Assembly: GCA_020637595.1 (NCBI GenBank)
Contig: JACKKE010000008.1
Span: 1-64,000, forward strand
Length of the DNA: 64,000 nucleotides
From: Rhodobacter sp.
GTDB lineage: Bacteria; Pseudomonadota; Alphaproteobacteria; Rhodobacterales; Rhodobacteraceae
Direction of reading: 5' to 3'
This document shows, in pieces, positions 1 through 7,823 of this stretch. Position numbers and translations under genes: made by a program. Numbering within the stretch: the stretch's first letter is position 1; every line of letters starts with the position of its first letter. The notes below the pieces were generated by a model. That model searched no databases. It had not been told where the DNA came from and saw only the letters and a list, made by a program, of their open reading frames with translations.

Positions 1-1789
1 GGCCGACTATGCCGTCCATTCACAGTATCCAGGCTACATGGAGCCGATGGCCACACTTGCCGCGCAGGATGGCAGCGGACGACTGACGGTCTGGACCTCG
101 ACGCAATCCGTCTTCCTCGCCCGCAAGCGTCTGGCCGAGGCGCTGGGTCGCCCGGTCTCCTCGATCCGGGTGATCCAGCCCGCTGTCGGAGGTGGCTTCG
201 GCGGCAAGATTGTTGAGGAGCGCACGTCGCTGATCGCGGCCTTTCTGGCAACCCGGCTCAATCGTCCGGTGCGGTTGGGCCTGACCCGCCTCGACGACAT
301 GCAGTCGGGCTGCTTCAGCGTGCCGGAGCGCATCAGTCTCAAGATGGGCATGACCCGCGACGGTCGGATTACCGCGAAGCAGGTCGAGATCCTCGCCGAT
401 TGTGGCGCTTATGCGGGCCTCGCGCCCGAAGTCATGGTCGTGACTGCCATGCGCAGCGACAACATGCAGCGCATCGAGAATGTCCGCACGCGGGCGCGCC
501 TCGTCTATACCCACACCATGCCACGCGGCGCTTTCCGGGGTTTCGGCGGCACTCAGATGGCTTTTGCGCTGAACAGCCATATCAGCGTCATGGCGCACAA
601 GCTGGGCCTCGATCCAGTCGAGGTGCACCGCCTGAACGTCATTCGCGCCGGCGAGATCAGCGTGCATGGCTGGAAGATCGGTAGCTGCGGCCTGCCGGAG
701 TGCCTCGATCAGGTCCGCGATGGGATCGGCTGGGAGGCGTTGCGCGCGCGGCCCAAGGGGCGTGGCGTCCTGAGGCGCGGCGTCGGCATGGCGGCTGCCA
801 TGCATGTCAGCGGCAACCGCAGCATGGGCAACTGGGACGGTGCGACGATCCTTCTGCGTGTCAACGAGGACGGGAGGGCGGTGATCCTGACTGCCGAATC
901 CGACATGGGGCAGGGCGCCTACACCATGCTCGCCCAGCTTTGCGCCGAGGAACTCGGCATTCCGATCGCGCATGTTACCGTGCAGCAGCCGGATACCGAC
1001 GCCGCATCCTTTGGCCTCGGCTCGCTCGCTTCACGCGTCACGATCCAAGCGGGGAACGCGATGCTCAAAGCTGCGCGCGAGGCGAAGGCGACGATCCTGC
1101 AGGCTGCGTCCGAGAAACTGGGCTGCCCCGCCGAGGATCTGACACTGACTGACGGCGTGATCCAGTCCACAGTCAACGCCAACCTCTTTGCCCCGCTGCC
1201 CGAGATCTGCCGCTTCCACATCTTCCGCCACGGCGGCGAGGGGATTCTGGTGAAGGCGACCCACGATCCCGCCACGCAGATGATGGACGCCGACCATTAC
1301 GGCAACATCGCCCCGGCCCATTCCTTTGCGGCCCATGCCGTCGAGGTCGAGGTGGACACCGAAACCGGGCAGGTCCGCGTGCTGCAAAGCCACCTGTCGG
1401 ATGATTGCGGCCGGGCGATCAACCCGCTCGCCGTGCACGGCCAATCGAATGGCGCAGCGGTGCAGGCGATTGGCTGGACGCTTTACGAAACGCTGCAATT
1501 CGAGGGCGGGCGCCTGATGAACGGCAATTTCGCCGACTACACCATGCCCACCGCCGAGTCCGTGCCCGCCATGCAGTCCACCATCGTCGAGTCGATGGAC
1601 CCGAACGGACCCCTGGGCGCCAAAGGCGCCAGCGAGACCGCGATCCTGATGGCCGCGCCCGCCATCGCCAACGCCATCGAGGACGCCATCGGCGTGCGCC
1701 TCACCACGCTGCCGATCACCCCCGAGGCCATCCTCGCGGCCCTCGCCGACAAGATCGACGCCGCCAAGACCGAGACCGCCGATGCGTGA
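1..1789 (+). CDS. Xanthine dehydrogenase family molybdopterin-binding large subunit (5' partial)
   Basis: This is the catalytic molybdenum-cofactor subunit of a molybdenum hydroxylase, expected to insert a water-derived hydroxyl into an N-heterocycle or aldehyde. The reading frame is open from base 2, so the N-terminus lies outside the window; 595 residues are visible. Family motifs seen are VGGGFGGK, AFRGFGGTQ and, near the C-terminus, GAKGASE, which carries the conserved active-site Glu. The CO-dehydrogenase signature AYRCSFR is absent: the equivalent loop reads RGAFRGFGG, so this is not a CO dehydrogenase. It overlaps the FAD subunit by 8 bp, and the order is large, medium, small, CoxG. 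The substrate cannot be read from sequence. Confidence 0.93.
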   Translation, partial: ADYAVHSQYPGYMEPMATLAAQDGSGRLTVWTSTQSVFLARKRLAEALGRPVSSIRVIQPAVGGGFGGKIVEERTSLIAAFLATRLNRPVRLGLTRLDDMQSGCFSVPERISLKMGMTRDGRITAKQVEILADCGAYAGLAPEVMVVTAMRSDNMQRIENVRTRARLVYTHTMPRGAFRGFGGTQMAFALNSHISVMAHKLGLDPVEVHRLNVIRAGEISVHGWKIGSCGLPECLDQVRDGIGWEALRARPKGRGVLRRGVGMAAAMHVSGNRSMGNWDGATILLRVNEDGRAVILTAESDMGQGAYTMLAQLCAEELGIPIAHVTVQQPDTDAASFGLGSLASRVTIQAGNAMLKAAREAKATILQAASEKLGCPAEDLTLTDGVIQSTVNANLFAPLPEICRFHIFRHGGEGILVKATHDPATQMMDADHYGNIAPAHSFAAHAVEVEVDTETGQVRVLQSHLSDDCGRAINPLAVHGQSNGAAVQAIGWTLYETLQFEGGRLMNGNFADYTMPTAESVPAMQSTIVESMDPNGPLGAKGASETAILMAAPAIANAIEDAIGVRLTTLPITPEAILAALADKIDAAKTETADA

Positions 1790-2654
1790 CTTTCGTTTCC
1801 TCACGCCCCCGACCTTGCCCGAGGCGCTGGCGATGCTCGCCGATCTGGGCGAGGACGCCTGTGTCATGGCGGGGGGCACTGCTCTGCTGCTGGGGATGCG
1901 CCAGCGGATGCTGTCGCCGGACTCCGTCGTCTCGCTGCATCGGCTGCAGGCGCTCAAGGGGATCACCGTCGATCCGACCCAAGGCCTGACCATCGGCGCT
2001 TTGGTCCGGCATGCCGATGTTGCACGCTCGCCCGAGGTGCAGCGGCACTATCCGATGCTGGCCGACATGGCCCAGCGACTCGCCAACCCACAGGTCCGTA
2101 ACCGGGCCACCATCGGCGGCAATCTCTGCTACGCGGACCCGGCGACCGATCCTCCCACCTGCCTGATCGCGCTCGATGCCGAGGTGACGCTGGTCGGTCC
2201 CGACGGAACCCGCCGCCTGGCTATGCGCGACTTCGCGGTCGACTACTACACCACGGCACTGGAGCCCGGCGAACTTCTGACTACGATCCATCTTCCCCCG
2301 CCCGATACGATGCGCGTGGGCCTCTACCGCCGGCTGCTGCGCACCCCGGCCGAGCATCGCCCCGTGGCCAGCATTGCCCTGACCCTGCTGCGCAACGGCG
2401 ACCTGGTGTCGGACGCCCGCCTCGTGATCGGGGCCGCCACCCCCGCGCCGCAAACCATGATCCGTGCGCAGGCCTTCCTGGAGGGCCGTCGCCTGACCCC
2501 CGACACCGCCGCCGAGGCCGCCGCACTGGTGGCAGCAGAGATCGCTCCTCTCTCGGATGGGCGGGGCGATGCCGCCTTCCGCCGCCAGATCGCGCAGGTG
2601 AATACCCGCCGGATGCTGGCGGAACTGGGCGGCCACGACTGGAGACTGGAATGA
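1782..2654 (+). CDS. Molybdenum hydroxylase FAD-binding medium subunit (CoxM-like)
   Basis: This 290-residue protein carries FAD and passes electrons out of the molybdenum hydroxylase. Two FAD motifs of the CO dehydrogenase/xanthine dehydrogenase medium subunit are visible: MAGGTALLLGMR near residue 30 and RNRATIGGNLCYADP near residue 107. The C-terminal CODH_FAD domain is present and the length is normal for the family. Its start overlaps the large subunit and its stop overlaps the 2Fe-2S subunit start by 4 bp (ATGA), which indicates translational coupling in one operon. Confidence 0.93.
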   Translation: MRDFRFLTPPTLPEALAMLADLGEDACVMAGGTALLLGMRQRMLSPDSVVSLHRLQALKGITVDPTQGLTIGALVRHADVARSPEVQRHYPMLADMAQRLANPQVRNRATIGGNLCYADPATDPPTCLIALDAEVTLVGPDGTRRLAMRDFAVDYYTTALEPGELLTTIHLPPPDTMRVGLYRRLLRTPAEHRPVASIALTLLRNGDLVSDARLVIGAATPAPQTMIRAQAFLEGRRLTPDTAAEAAALVAAEIAPLSDGRGDAAFRRQIAQVNTRRMLAELGGHDWRLE

Positions 2655-3130
2655 CCCGCCACCCCATTTCCCTGACCGTCAACGGCGAGGTCATCACCGC
2701 CGAGGTGCGCAGCGCGCAACTGCTGTCGGACTTCCTGCGCACCGAGCTGGCGCTGACCGGCACCAAGCGCGGCTGCGAGACCGGCACCTGCGGGGCCTGC
2801 TCGGTGACAATGGACGGCGATGTGGTGAAGTCCTGCCTCTGCCTCGCCGTGCAGGCGGACGGCGCGGTGATCGAGACCGTCGAAGGGCTGGGCACGCATG
2901 ACGCTCCGTCAGCCCTGCAGCGCGCGTTCATGGAGCACGGCGGCCTGCAATGCGGCTATTGCACGCCGGGTTTTCTGATGGTCGCCAAGGACTTGCTGTC
3001 CCGAAACCATGACCCGGACGAGGCCGAAATCCGCGCGGCGCTGTCCGGCAACCTGTGCCGCTGCACCGGCTACCAAGGCATCGTCGACGCCATCGCCGCC
3101 GCCGCGAAGGAGCTTCGTCATGGACATTGA
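2651..3130 (+). CDS. Molybdenum hydroxylase 2Fe-2S small subunit (CoxS-like)
   Basis: This 159-residue protein carries the two 2Fe-2S clusters that wire the molybdenum centre to FAD. The plant-type ferredoxin cluster motif [11 protein letters not shown] is followed by a distal Cys (VKSC). The C-terminal helical domain carries the second cluster set CGYCTPGF and [11 protein letters not shown]. It is coupled to the FAD subunit by a 4-bp overlap and to the downstream CoxG-like gene by an 11-bp overlap. Confidence 0.95.
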   Translation: MTRHPISLTVNGEVITAEVRSAQLLSDFLRTELALTGTKRGCETGTCGACSVTMDGDVVKSCLCLAVQADGAVIETVEGLGTHDAPSALQRAFMEHGGLQCGYCTPGFLMVAKDLLSRNHDPDEAEIRAALSGNLCRCTGYQGIVDAIAAAAKELRHGH

Positions 3131-3857
3131 ACTCGCCCGCGCCTTTGACGCCACGCCCGAGGCGATGTGGGCGATCCTCCTGGACCCGCAGCCGATGGCC
3201 GAGTGCGTGCCGGGGATGGAAGCGGTCGAGGTCGTCAGCCCGACTGAATACCTCGCCACGATCAAGGTGAAGATCGCCTTCATCAGCGCCCGCTTCAAGG
3301 TGCGCACCGTGATCGCCCAGGCCGATGCACCCCGCTATCTGCGCTGCGAGGTGACGGGCGAGGACAGTGCGGTCGGGAGCGCAATCAAGGCCGTCGCCGA
3401 GATGTGGTTGACACCGACCGAGGCCGGCACCGAGCTGCGCGTGAAGGGCGCGGCGACGATCATGGGCCGGTTGGGCGCGCTGGGGTTGAACCCGGTCAAG
3501 ACCAAGGCCGAGCGGATGTGGGAAGACTTCTGCGTCAGGCTGGCCGCAAAGCTGGCCGGACCTGCGGACGTCGAAGCCACGCCTGTTGTTCCGTTCACCG
3601 CCGAGCCGGCCCCCGCCGCGCCCATTCTGGCGCCGCCAATCGTTACACCGGCAGCCGTTACACCGGCCGCGGACTCGGTGACCCATATTCCCCCCCGAAA
3701 ACCCGGCTTCCTCGCCCGCCTGCTGCCGCGTTCCGAACCCGGCGAAATCCGTGTGGAACTTGAGCGTGACGGCACCCGCGCCGTGTTGCACTGGCCGGCC
3801 GCGCAGGGCGCCGAATGCCTCGCCTGGCTCGAACGCACCTTCGCGCCCACCCGTTAA
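3120..3857 (+). CDS. CoxG-like SRPBCC-domain accessory protein
   Basis: This 245-residue protein begins with an SRPBCC (START-like) domain of the CO dehydrogenase subunit G family, residues about 1-150, including the typical opening [17 protein letters not shown] and a CVPGMEAVEV stretch. A Pro/Ala/Thr-rich linker follows (about 160-200), then a short charged C-terminal domain. CoxG homologues attach or mature molybdenum hydroxylases; that role here is inferred from family and position. No transmembrane segment is evident. I chose the ATG inside the end of the 2Fe-2S gene because the homologous N-terminus begins there; longer upstream extensions only read through the other gene. Confidence 0.85.
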   Translation: MDIELARAFDATPEAMWAILLDPQPMAECVPGMEAVEVVSPTEYLATIKVKIAFISARFKVRTVIAQADAPRYLRCEVTGEDSAVGSAIKAVAEMWLTPTEAGTELRVKGAATIMGRLGALGLNPVKTKAERMWEDFCVRLAAKLAGPADVEATPVVPFTAEPAPAAPILAPPIVTPAAVTPAADSVTHIPPRKPGFLARLLPRSEPGEIRVELERDGTRAVLHWPAAQGAECLAWLERTFAPTR

Positions 3858-3902
3858 CCCAAGACTGACCCACCAGCCCCAACCAGCCCAAGGAGAACGC
3901 TC

Positions 3903-4892
3903 ATGCCTGCCCGCCTGTCCCGCCTTGTGATTGCCAGTTCCGCCTCGTTGCTCGCCCTCAGCCTCCAAGCGCAGGCGCTCACACAGGTTACCGTCGCCCT
4001 GCCTGTCAACCTGTGTCTTGCCAACTGGCCCTTCTACGTTGCCGATGCGCAAGGCATGTTCGCGGCCGAGGGGCTCGAGGTCACCATGCAGGGCCTCGAC
4101 GGCTCGTCTTCGGCGATCCAGGCCACGCTTGCCGGTCAGGCGCAGGTTGCCGCCACCGCTCCTGCCGACATGCTCGCTGCCAGCGGCGCCGGTGCCGACG
4201 TCACGGGCTTCTATAACTTTTATCAGTATCTGCCGTTCCGTCTGGTCACCACGGCGGATTCGCCCATCCAGTCGCTGGCGGACATCCGCGGCAAGTCCGT
4301 CGGTATCAGCAGCGCGGGCGGCGGTGAAGCGATCTTCGCGCGGTCGCTCCTGACGAATGCCGGAATCGAAGAAGGCGCCTACGAGGAACTGATGGTCGGC
4401 GAAGGCAGTTCGGCCGGGCAAGCCCTGTCTGGTGGTGTGGTCGACGTGTTCTCGGCCTCGTTCGTGGATGAGATCATCTTTGGTGGCATGGGCCTCGGCG
4501 TCCGTCCGCTGGAGTCCGAAGGCTACCCGGCCACAACTGGCGAACTCCTGATGGCCGAAACCGCCTGGATGCAGGCACACCCCGAGGCTGTTCTGGGTCT
4601 CGGCCGGGGCCTTGCGCGGGCGACGGCAGCGGGTCTCGCCGATCGGGATCTGGTGGTGCAGACCTGTGGCGCCGTTGCCCCGCATGAAACCGAGGACCTG
4701 GGCTTCACCACGGCCGTGCTGAACGGCGTGGACCCGCTGTTCACTCTGACCACGGGTGAAGATTATGGCTACATCGATCCCGAGGCCTGGGCTGCCTACC
4801 GCGCACTGATCGTGCAGATCGGCGTCGCTGGTCCGACTGCGGCGGAGACCGAAGTCTTCAACGCCGATGTCGCGGCCTGGAATGCCGACTGA
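3903..4892 (+). CDS. ABC transporter substrate-binding protein, NMT1/SsuA-TauA type
   Basis: This 329-residue periplasmic binding protein has a cleavable signal peptide (about 1-26, ending at an ALQAQA-type site before LTQVTV). The fold matches NMT1/THI5-like proteins: PFYVADAQGMFAAEGLEV near the N-terminus, then the hinge ADIRGKSVGIS. Such proteins import sulfonates, thiamine precursors, nitrate or aromatic acids; the ligand here is unknown. A Shine-Dalgarno AAGGAGAA precedes the start. Position directly behind the molybdenum hydroxylase suggests it delivers that enzyme's substrate, which is inference. The ATPase and permease follow immediately. Confidence 0.88.
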   Translation: MPARLSRLVIASSASLLALSLQAQALTQVTVALPVNLCLANWPFYVADAQGMFAAEGLEVTMQGLDGSSSAIQATLAGQAQVAATAPADMLAASGAGADVTGFYNFYQYLPFRLVTTADSPIQSLADIRGKSVGISSAGGGEAIFARSLLTNAGIEEGAYEELMVGEGSSAGQALSGGVVDVFSASFVDEIIFGGMGLGVRPLESEGYPATTGELLMAETAWMQAHPEAVLGLGRGLARATAAGLADRDLVVQTCGAVAPHETEDLGFTTAVLNGVDPLFTLTTGEDYGYIDPEAWAAYRALIVQIGVAGPTAAETEVFNADVAAWNAD

Positions 4893-4896
4893 AGCC

Positions 4897-5730
4897 ATGA
4901 GCGTCGTGGCCTATCCAGACCCCCAGCCCGGGCGCGACGCCGCGCCCGGCCCCCTGATCCGCATCGAAGGGGTGAACCGAACCTTCACCCGCGACGGCAA
5001 GACGGTGACGGCTTTGTCCGACGTCTCGATCACCGTAGCGCCGGGGGAATTCGTGGTGTTGCTCGGGCCCTCGGGCTGCGGCAAGTCCACGCTGCTGAAC
5101 ATCATCGCGGGCCTGTTGCCCGCGACCTCGGGCCTGGTCGAAGTCGGCGGGCAGCCGGTCACCGGCATCCCGCAGCAGATCGGCATGATGTTCCAGAAGG
5201 CGACGCTGCTGCCCTGGCGCACGATCCGCGAGAACATCGCCCTGCCGGTGCAGATCGCGCAGGGCCGCAAGGCCGCGAGGGCGGCGCAGGCCCGCGTGGA
5301 CGACCTCCTGGACCTGGTGGGGCTCAGGGGTTTCGGCGACCAGTGGCCGAATGAACTGTCGGGCGGGATGCAGCAGCGCGCGGCGATATGCCGGATGCTG
5401 GTGACCAACCCCGAGATTCTCCTTCTGGACGAACCCTTCGGTGCGCTGGACGAATTCACGCGCGAGCACATGAACATGCAGATGCTGGACCTCACGCATC
5501 GTCTCGGCCGCACCGCCGTCCTTGTCACGCATTCCATCGCCGAGGCCGTATTCCTTGCCGATCGCATCGTGGTGATGAGCGCGCGGCCAGGTCGCGTGGC
5601 CGGGGTGGTCGACGTCAAACTGCCACGCGGTCGCACCCCCGCGATCACCACGAGCCCCGAATTTCAATCCTACGTCGAACAGGCCCGACAGGTCTTGCAG
5701 GACGGCCATAGCGCGGAGATGACCGGATGA
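4897..5730 (+). CDS. ABC transporter ATP-binding protein, SsuB/TauB type
   Basis: This is the cytoplasmic ATPase of the importer. Walker A is GPSGCGKST, the Q-loop region is QKATLLPWRTIREN, the signature is LSGGMQQR, and Walker B with D-loop is LLLDEPFGALD. The switch His follows in VTHSIAEA. TLLPWRT is typical of the nitrate/sulfonate/taurine subfamily. I place the start at the ATG 4 bp after the binding-protein stop (277 residues); an in-frame ATG at 4867 would add 10 residues and overlap the previous gene. Confidence 0.92.
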   Translation: MSVVAYPDPQPGRDAAPGPLIRIEGVNRTFTRDGKTVTALSDVSITVAPGEFVVLLGPSGCGKSTLLNIIAGLLPATSGLVEVGGQPVTGIPQQIGMMFQKATLLPWRTIRENIALPVQIAQGRKAARAAQARVDDLLDLVGLRGFGDQWPNELSGGMQQRAAICRMLVTNPEILLLDEPFGALDEFTREHMNMQMLDLTHRLGRTAVLVTHSIAEAVFLADRIVVMSARPGRVAGVVDVKLPRGRTPAITTSPEFQSYVEQARQVLQDGHSAEMTG

Positions 5731-6539
5731 CCCATTCCTCGGATTCATTTCTCGACCGTGTGCCCTCGCCGGTCTTGATCGGTGGCTCGCTGGTTGTGCT
5801 GTTGGCTGTGTGGGAGGGCGTGGTCCGTGCCGGGTTGGTTCCGGAACTGGTGCTGCCCCGCGCCAGCGATACCGCTGTCGCGCTTTATGGGGTGCTGGCG
5901 AACCTGTTCAGCGGGGGCACTGTCTGGACCAACTACCGCGTGACGCTGCAAGAAGCCGGACTCGGCCTGCTGTTTGCCGGGATCATCGGTTTCGTGGTCG
6001 GCGCGCTGATCGCCGAAACCGCTTTCGGGCGCCGGGTGATCCAGCCCTACATGGTCGCGCTCTACGCCGCGCCCAAAGTGGCGCTGGCGCCGGTCTTCGT
6101 GGCGTGGTTCGGTTTCGGCCTGATGCCCAAGGTGGTGATGGCGGTGACTATCGCCTTCTTCCCGGTGATGGTGGACACGGCGGCGGGCCTCTCGGGCGTC
6201 GACGAGGACGCCGACAAGATGTTCGCCACCATGCGCGCGAACCGCTGGCAGCGGTTTTTCCTGCTGAAGCTGCCGAACGCTTTGCCCTTCGTCTTTGCCG
6301 GGCTGAAAAGCGCCGCCGTGCTGTCGCTGATCGGGGCGTTGGTGGCCGAGTTCTCGGGCGGCGGACGTGGGATCGGCATCCTGATTCAGACCGCCAGCCT
6401 GCGCTTCCAGCTGGATACCGTGTTCGCACATGTGATCCTGCTGTCGGCCACCGCCTTTGCGATCTACTGGGCCATCGACTGGGTTGAGCGGCGCATTGTC
6501 TTTTGGCGCAAGGCCGGGTTCATTCCGACCGAGGCATAG
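5727..6539 (+). CDS. ABC transporter permease, SsuC/TauC type
   Basis: This 270-residue inner-membrane permease has about six membrane segments and the BPD_transp_1 coupling region (VDEDADKMFATMRANRWQRF). It starts by a 4-bp overlap with the ATPase stop, completing the binding protein, ATPase, permease set. It is the last gene of the operon that begins with the molybdenum hydroxylase. No clear terminator is visible immediately downstream. Confidence 0.92.
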   Translation: MTHSSDSFLDRVPSPVLIGGSLVVLLAVWEGVVRAGLVPELVLPRASDTAVALYGVLANLFSGGTVWTNYRVTLQEAGLGLLFAGIIGFVVGALIAETAFGRRVIQPYMVALYAAPKVALAPVFVAWFGFGLMPKVVMAVTIAFFPVMVDTAAGLSGVDEDADKMFATMRANRWQRFFLLKLPNALPFVFAGLKSAAVLSLIGALVAEFSGGGRGIGILIQTASLRFQLDTVFAHVILLSATAFAIYWAIDWVERRIVFWRKAGFIPTEA

Positions 6540-7027
6540 GGCGACGCGATCCTGTGGATTGTGTTGGCAGAGTTCGCCCGCAGCGTTCGTCCGCAGTAAC
6601 GAGCCGCGCGCCCCGTTTGCTGCGGTTCCGACGAGGGGCTTCATCCGCATCCTGGGCGGTATCGGCAGAACTGCGCTTGAGCAGGGCAGGGCGGTCCCAT
6701 ACGCCAGGAGGTGGTCGCGCTGGCGGAAGGACGTCACGTCAGGCCGCCAACAGTGCCATGTTCGGTCGCAACGGGATTGATGCAGTGGTGGCTCCGGCGC
6801 CCCCCTGTCAGCCGCCACTTCCCGGCGCCTTTGAGGCGATCAATGTCGGGGGGGCATGACATGGACACGGTGGGGGCTGACCCACAACACACCCTGTGCC
6901 ACGCTGATTGGAACCCCGTCGATCACCCTGTCTGCGGGTCTGCACAGCGACGGCGTGCCTGTCGGTTTCCTGCTCGACGTCCCCGCCGGTGCTGCGCGGG
7001 CGTGCTTGCCACGTCTGCCGCGGGTGA
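6540..7027. other. Intergenic stretch, mostly without recognisable genes
   Basis: About 490 bases separate the permease from the IclR gene. Short open frames here have no recognisable domain, no convincing ribosome binding site and no coupling to neighbours. Only the last 170 bases hold something recognisable, an amidase-like fragment listed separately. I saw no clear terminator or tRNA. Confidence 0.5.
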
Positions 7028-7071
7028 TCAGGTTGATACCAGCCTGGCGATCTCGATGGCGGCGGCGGTGA
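6856..7071 (+). pseudogene. Amidase-signature C-terminal remnant
   Basis: The frame encodes NTPCATLIGTPSITLSAG followed by SDGVPVGFLLDVPAG. This resembles the C-terminal block of amidase-signature enzymes, where a small-residue Gly-x-Pro run, a two-residue S-x-P/A-G step, DGxPVGxQL and a following Pro/Gly are conserved. The rest of the enzyme (catalytic Lys and Ser residues) is missing upstream, and the frame then runs antisense into the IclR gene. I read it as debris of a lost amidase. The intact amidase in the window (10454-11890) has a comparable block, MSVPLGWTAQGLPVGVQFG. Confidence 0.5.
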
Positions 7072-7699
7072 CTTCGCGGATGGCTCGCTCGGTATCCAGG
7101 TCTTCCATCGCGACCACGCCGACGCAGGCTTCAAGCCCGGCGCCGGTGCGCCTCACGGGCAAGATCGGGCTGGCAACGCCGATGGCCCCTTTCTGCAAGG
7201 CGCCTGTGGTCAGGGCGTATCCCTTGGTGCGCGCCTCGCGAACCTCCGGGGCATCGTCGTCGGTTGCGGGTCGACCCGCCAGGATGGCGATCCCGGCAGC
7301 CCCCTGGTCAATCGGATGGGAACTGCCAACGCGGTAGCTGACGGTGAAGAGCGCCTTATGTGGCTCGGAGACCAGGATGGCGGTGCAGAACCGTCCTTCG
7401 GCGATGGAGATGAAGGCGGCCGCGTCCGTCAGCGCCGTCAGTCGTTCGAGCACCGGGGCGGCCAAACGCCGGAACTGGGGAAGGAACCGGTTGCCGAGGT
7501 CCAGCGCGGCGCTGCCCAGCACCAGCCTTCCGTCGGGCTGACGCACCACCATCCGGTGTTGTTCGAGCGTGGAAACGATGCGGTATGCAATGGCGCGATC
7601 GACGTCCAGCTCCTTTGCCAGCTCGGCGGTCAGCAGCCCGTCGACATGCTGCCCGATCGTGCGCAGGGCATGCAGGCCACGGTCCAGTGTCTTGAGCAT
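7028..7699 (-). CDS. IclR family transcriptional regulator
   Basis: This 223-residue protein has an N-terminal winged helix-turn-helix (about 1-65: LTAELAKELDVDRAIAYRIVSTLEQ) and a C-terminal IclR effector domain (RVGSSHPIDQGAAGIAIL). IclR proteins commonly control aromatic or xenobiotic catabolic genes, as repressors or activators. It is transcribed divergently from the P450 gene, so that gene is the natural target. The start is supported by a GAGGAAG ribosome binding site just upstream. Confidence 0.88.
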   Translation of the reverse strand: MLKTLDRGLHALRTIGQHVDGLLTAELAKELDVDRAIAYRIVSTLEQHRMVVRQPDGRLVLGSAALDLGNRFLPQFRRLAAPVLERLTALTDAAAFISIAEGRFCTAILVSEPHKALFTVSYRVGSSHPIDQGAAGIAILAGRPATDDDAPEVREARTKGYALTTGALQKGAIGVASPILPVRRTGAGLEACVGVVAMEDLDTERAIREVTAAAIEIARLVST

Positions 7700-7823
7700 G
7701 GTCTTCCTCGTCTTTGGGCGCGTGTGCAGCGGGGCGGGGTCCGTGCCGGAAATTGACAGGCCCGAAGCGGATTGCTATTGTGCTATAAATAATACTAGGT
7801 GTGCGATAAAAGGAAAAGAGAAA
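7700..7823. promoter_or_regulatory. Divergent IclR/P450 promoter region
   Basis: On the plus strand TTGACA (7753-7758) stands 17 bp before TATTGT (7776-7781), a plausible sigma-70 promoter for the P450 gene. An AT-rich tract, CTATAAATAATACTAG, follows immediately and contrasts with the GC-rich surroundings; it could hold the IclR operator. This is a visual call only. Confidence 0.45.

Noticed and set aside
2..3857. Aerobic carbon monoxide dehydrogenase (CoxMSLG)
   Set aside because: The large subunit lacks the AYRCSFR active-site signature; the loop is RGAFRGFGG, as in xanthine dehydrogenase-type hydroxylases.
2928..4898. 656-residue minus-strand open frame opposite CoxG and the binding protein
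   Set aside because: It shows no recognisable domain and is antisense to two well-supported genes.
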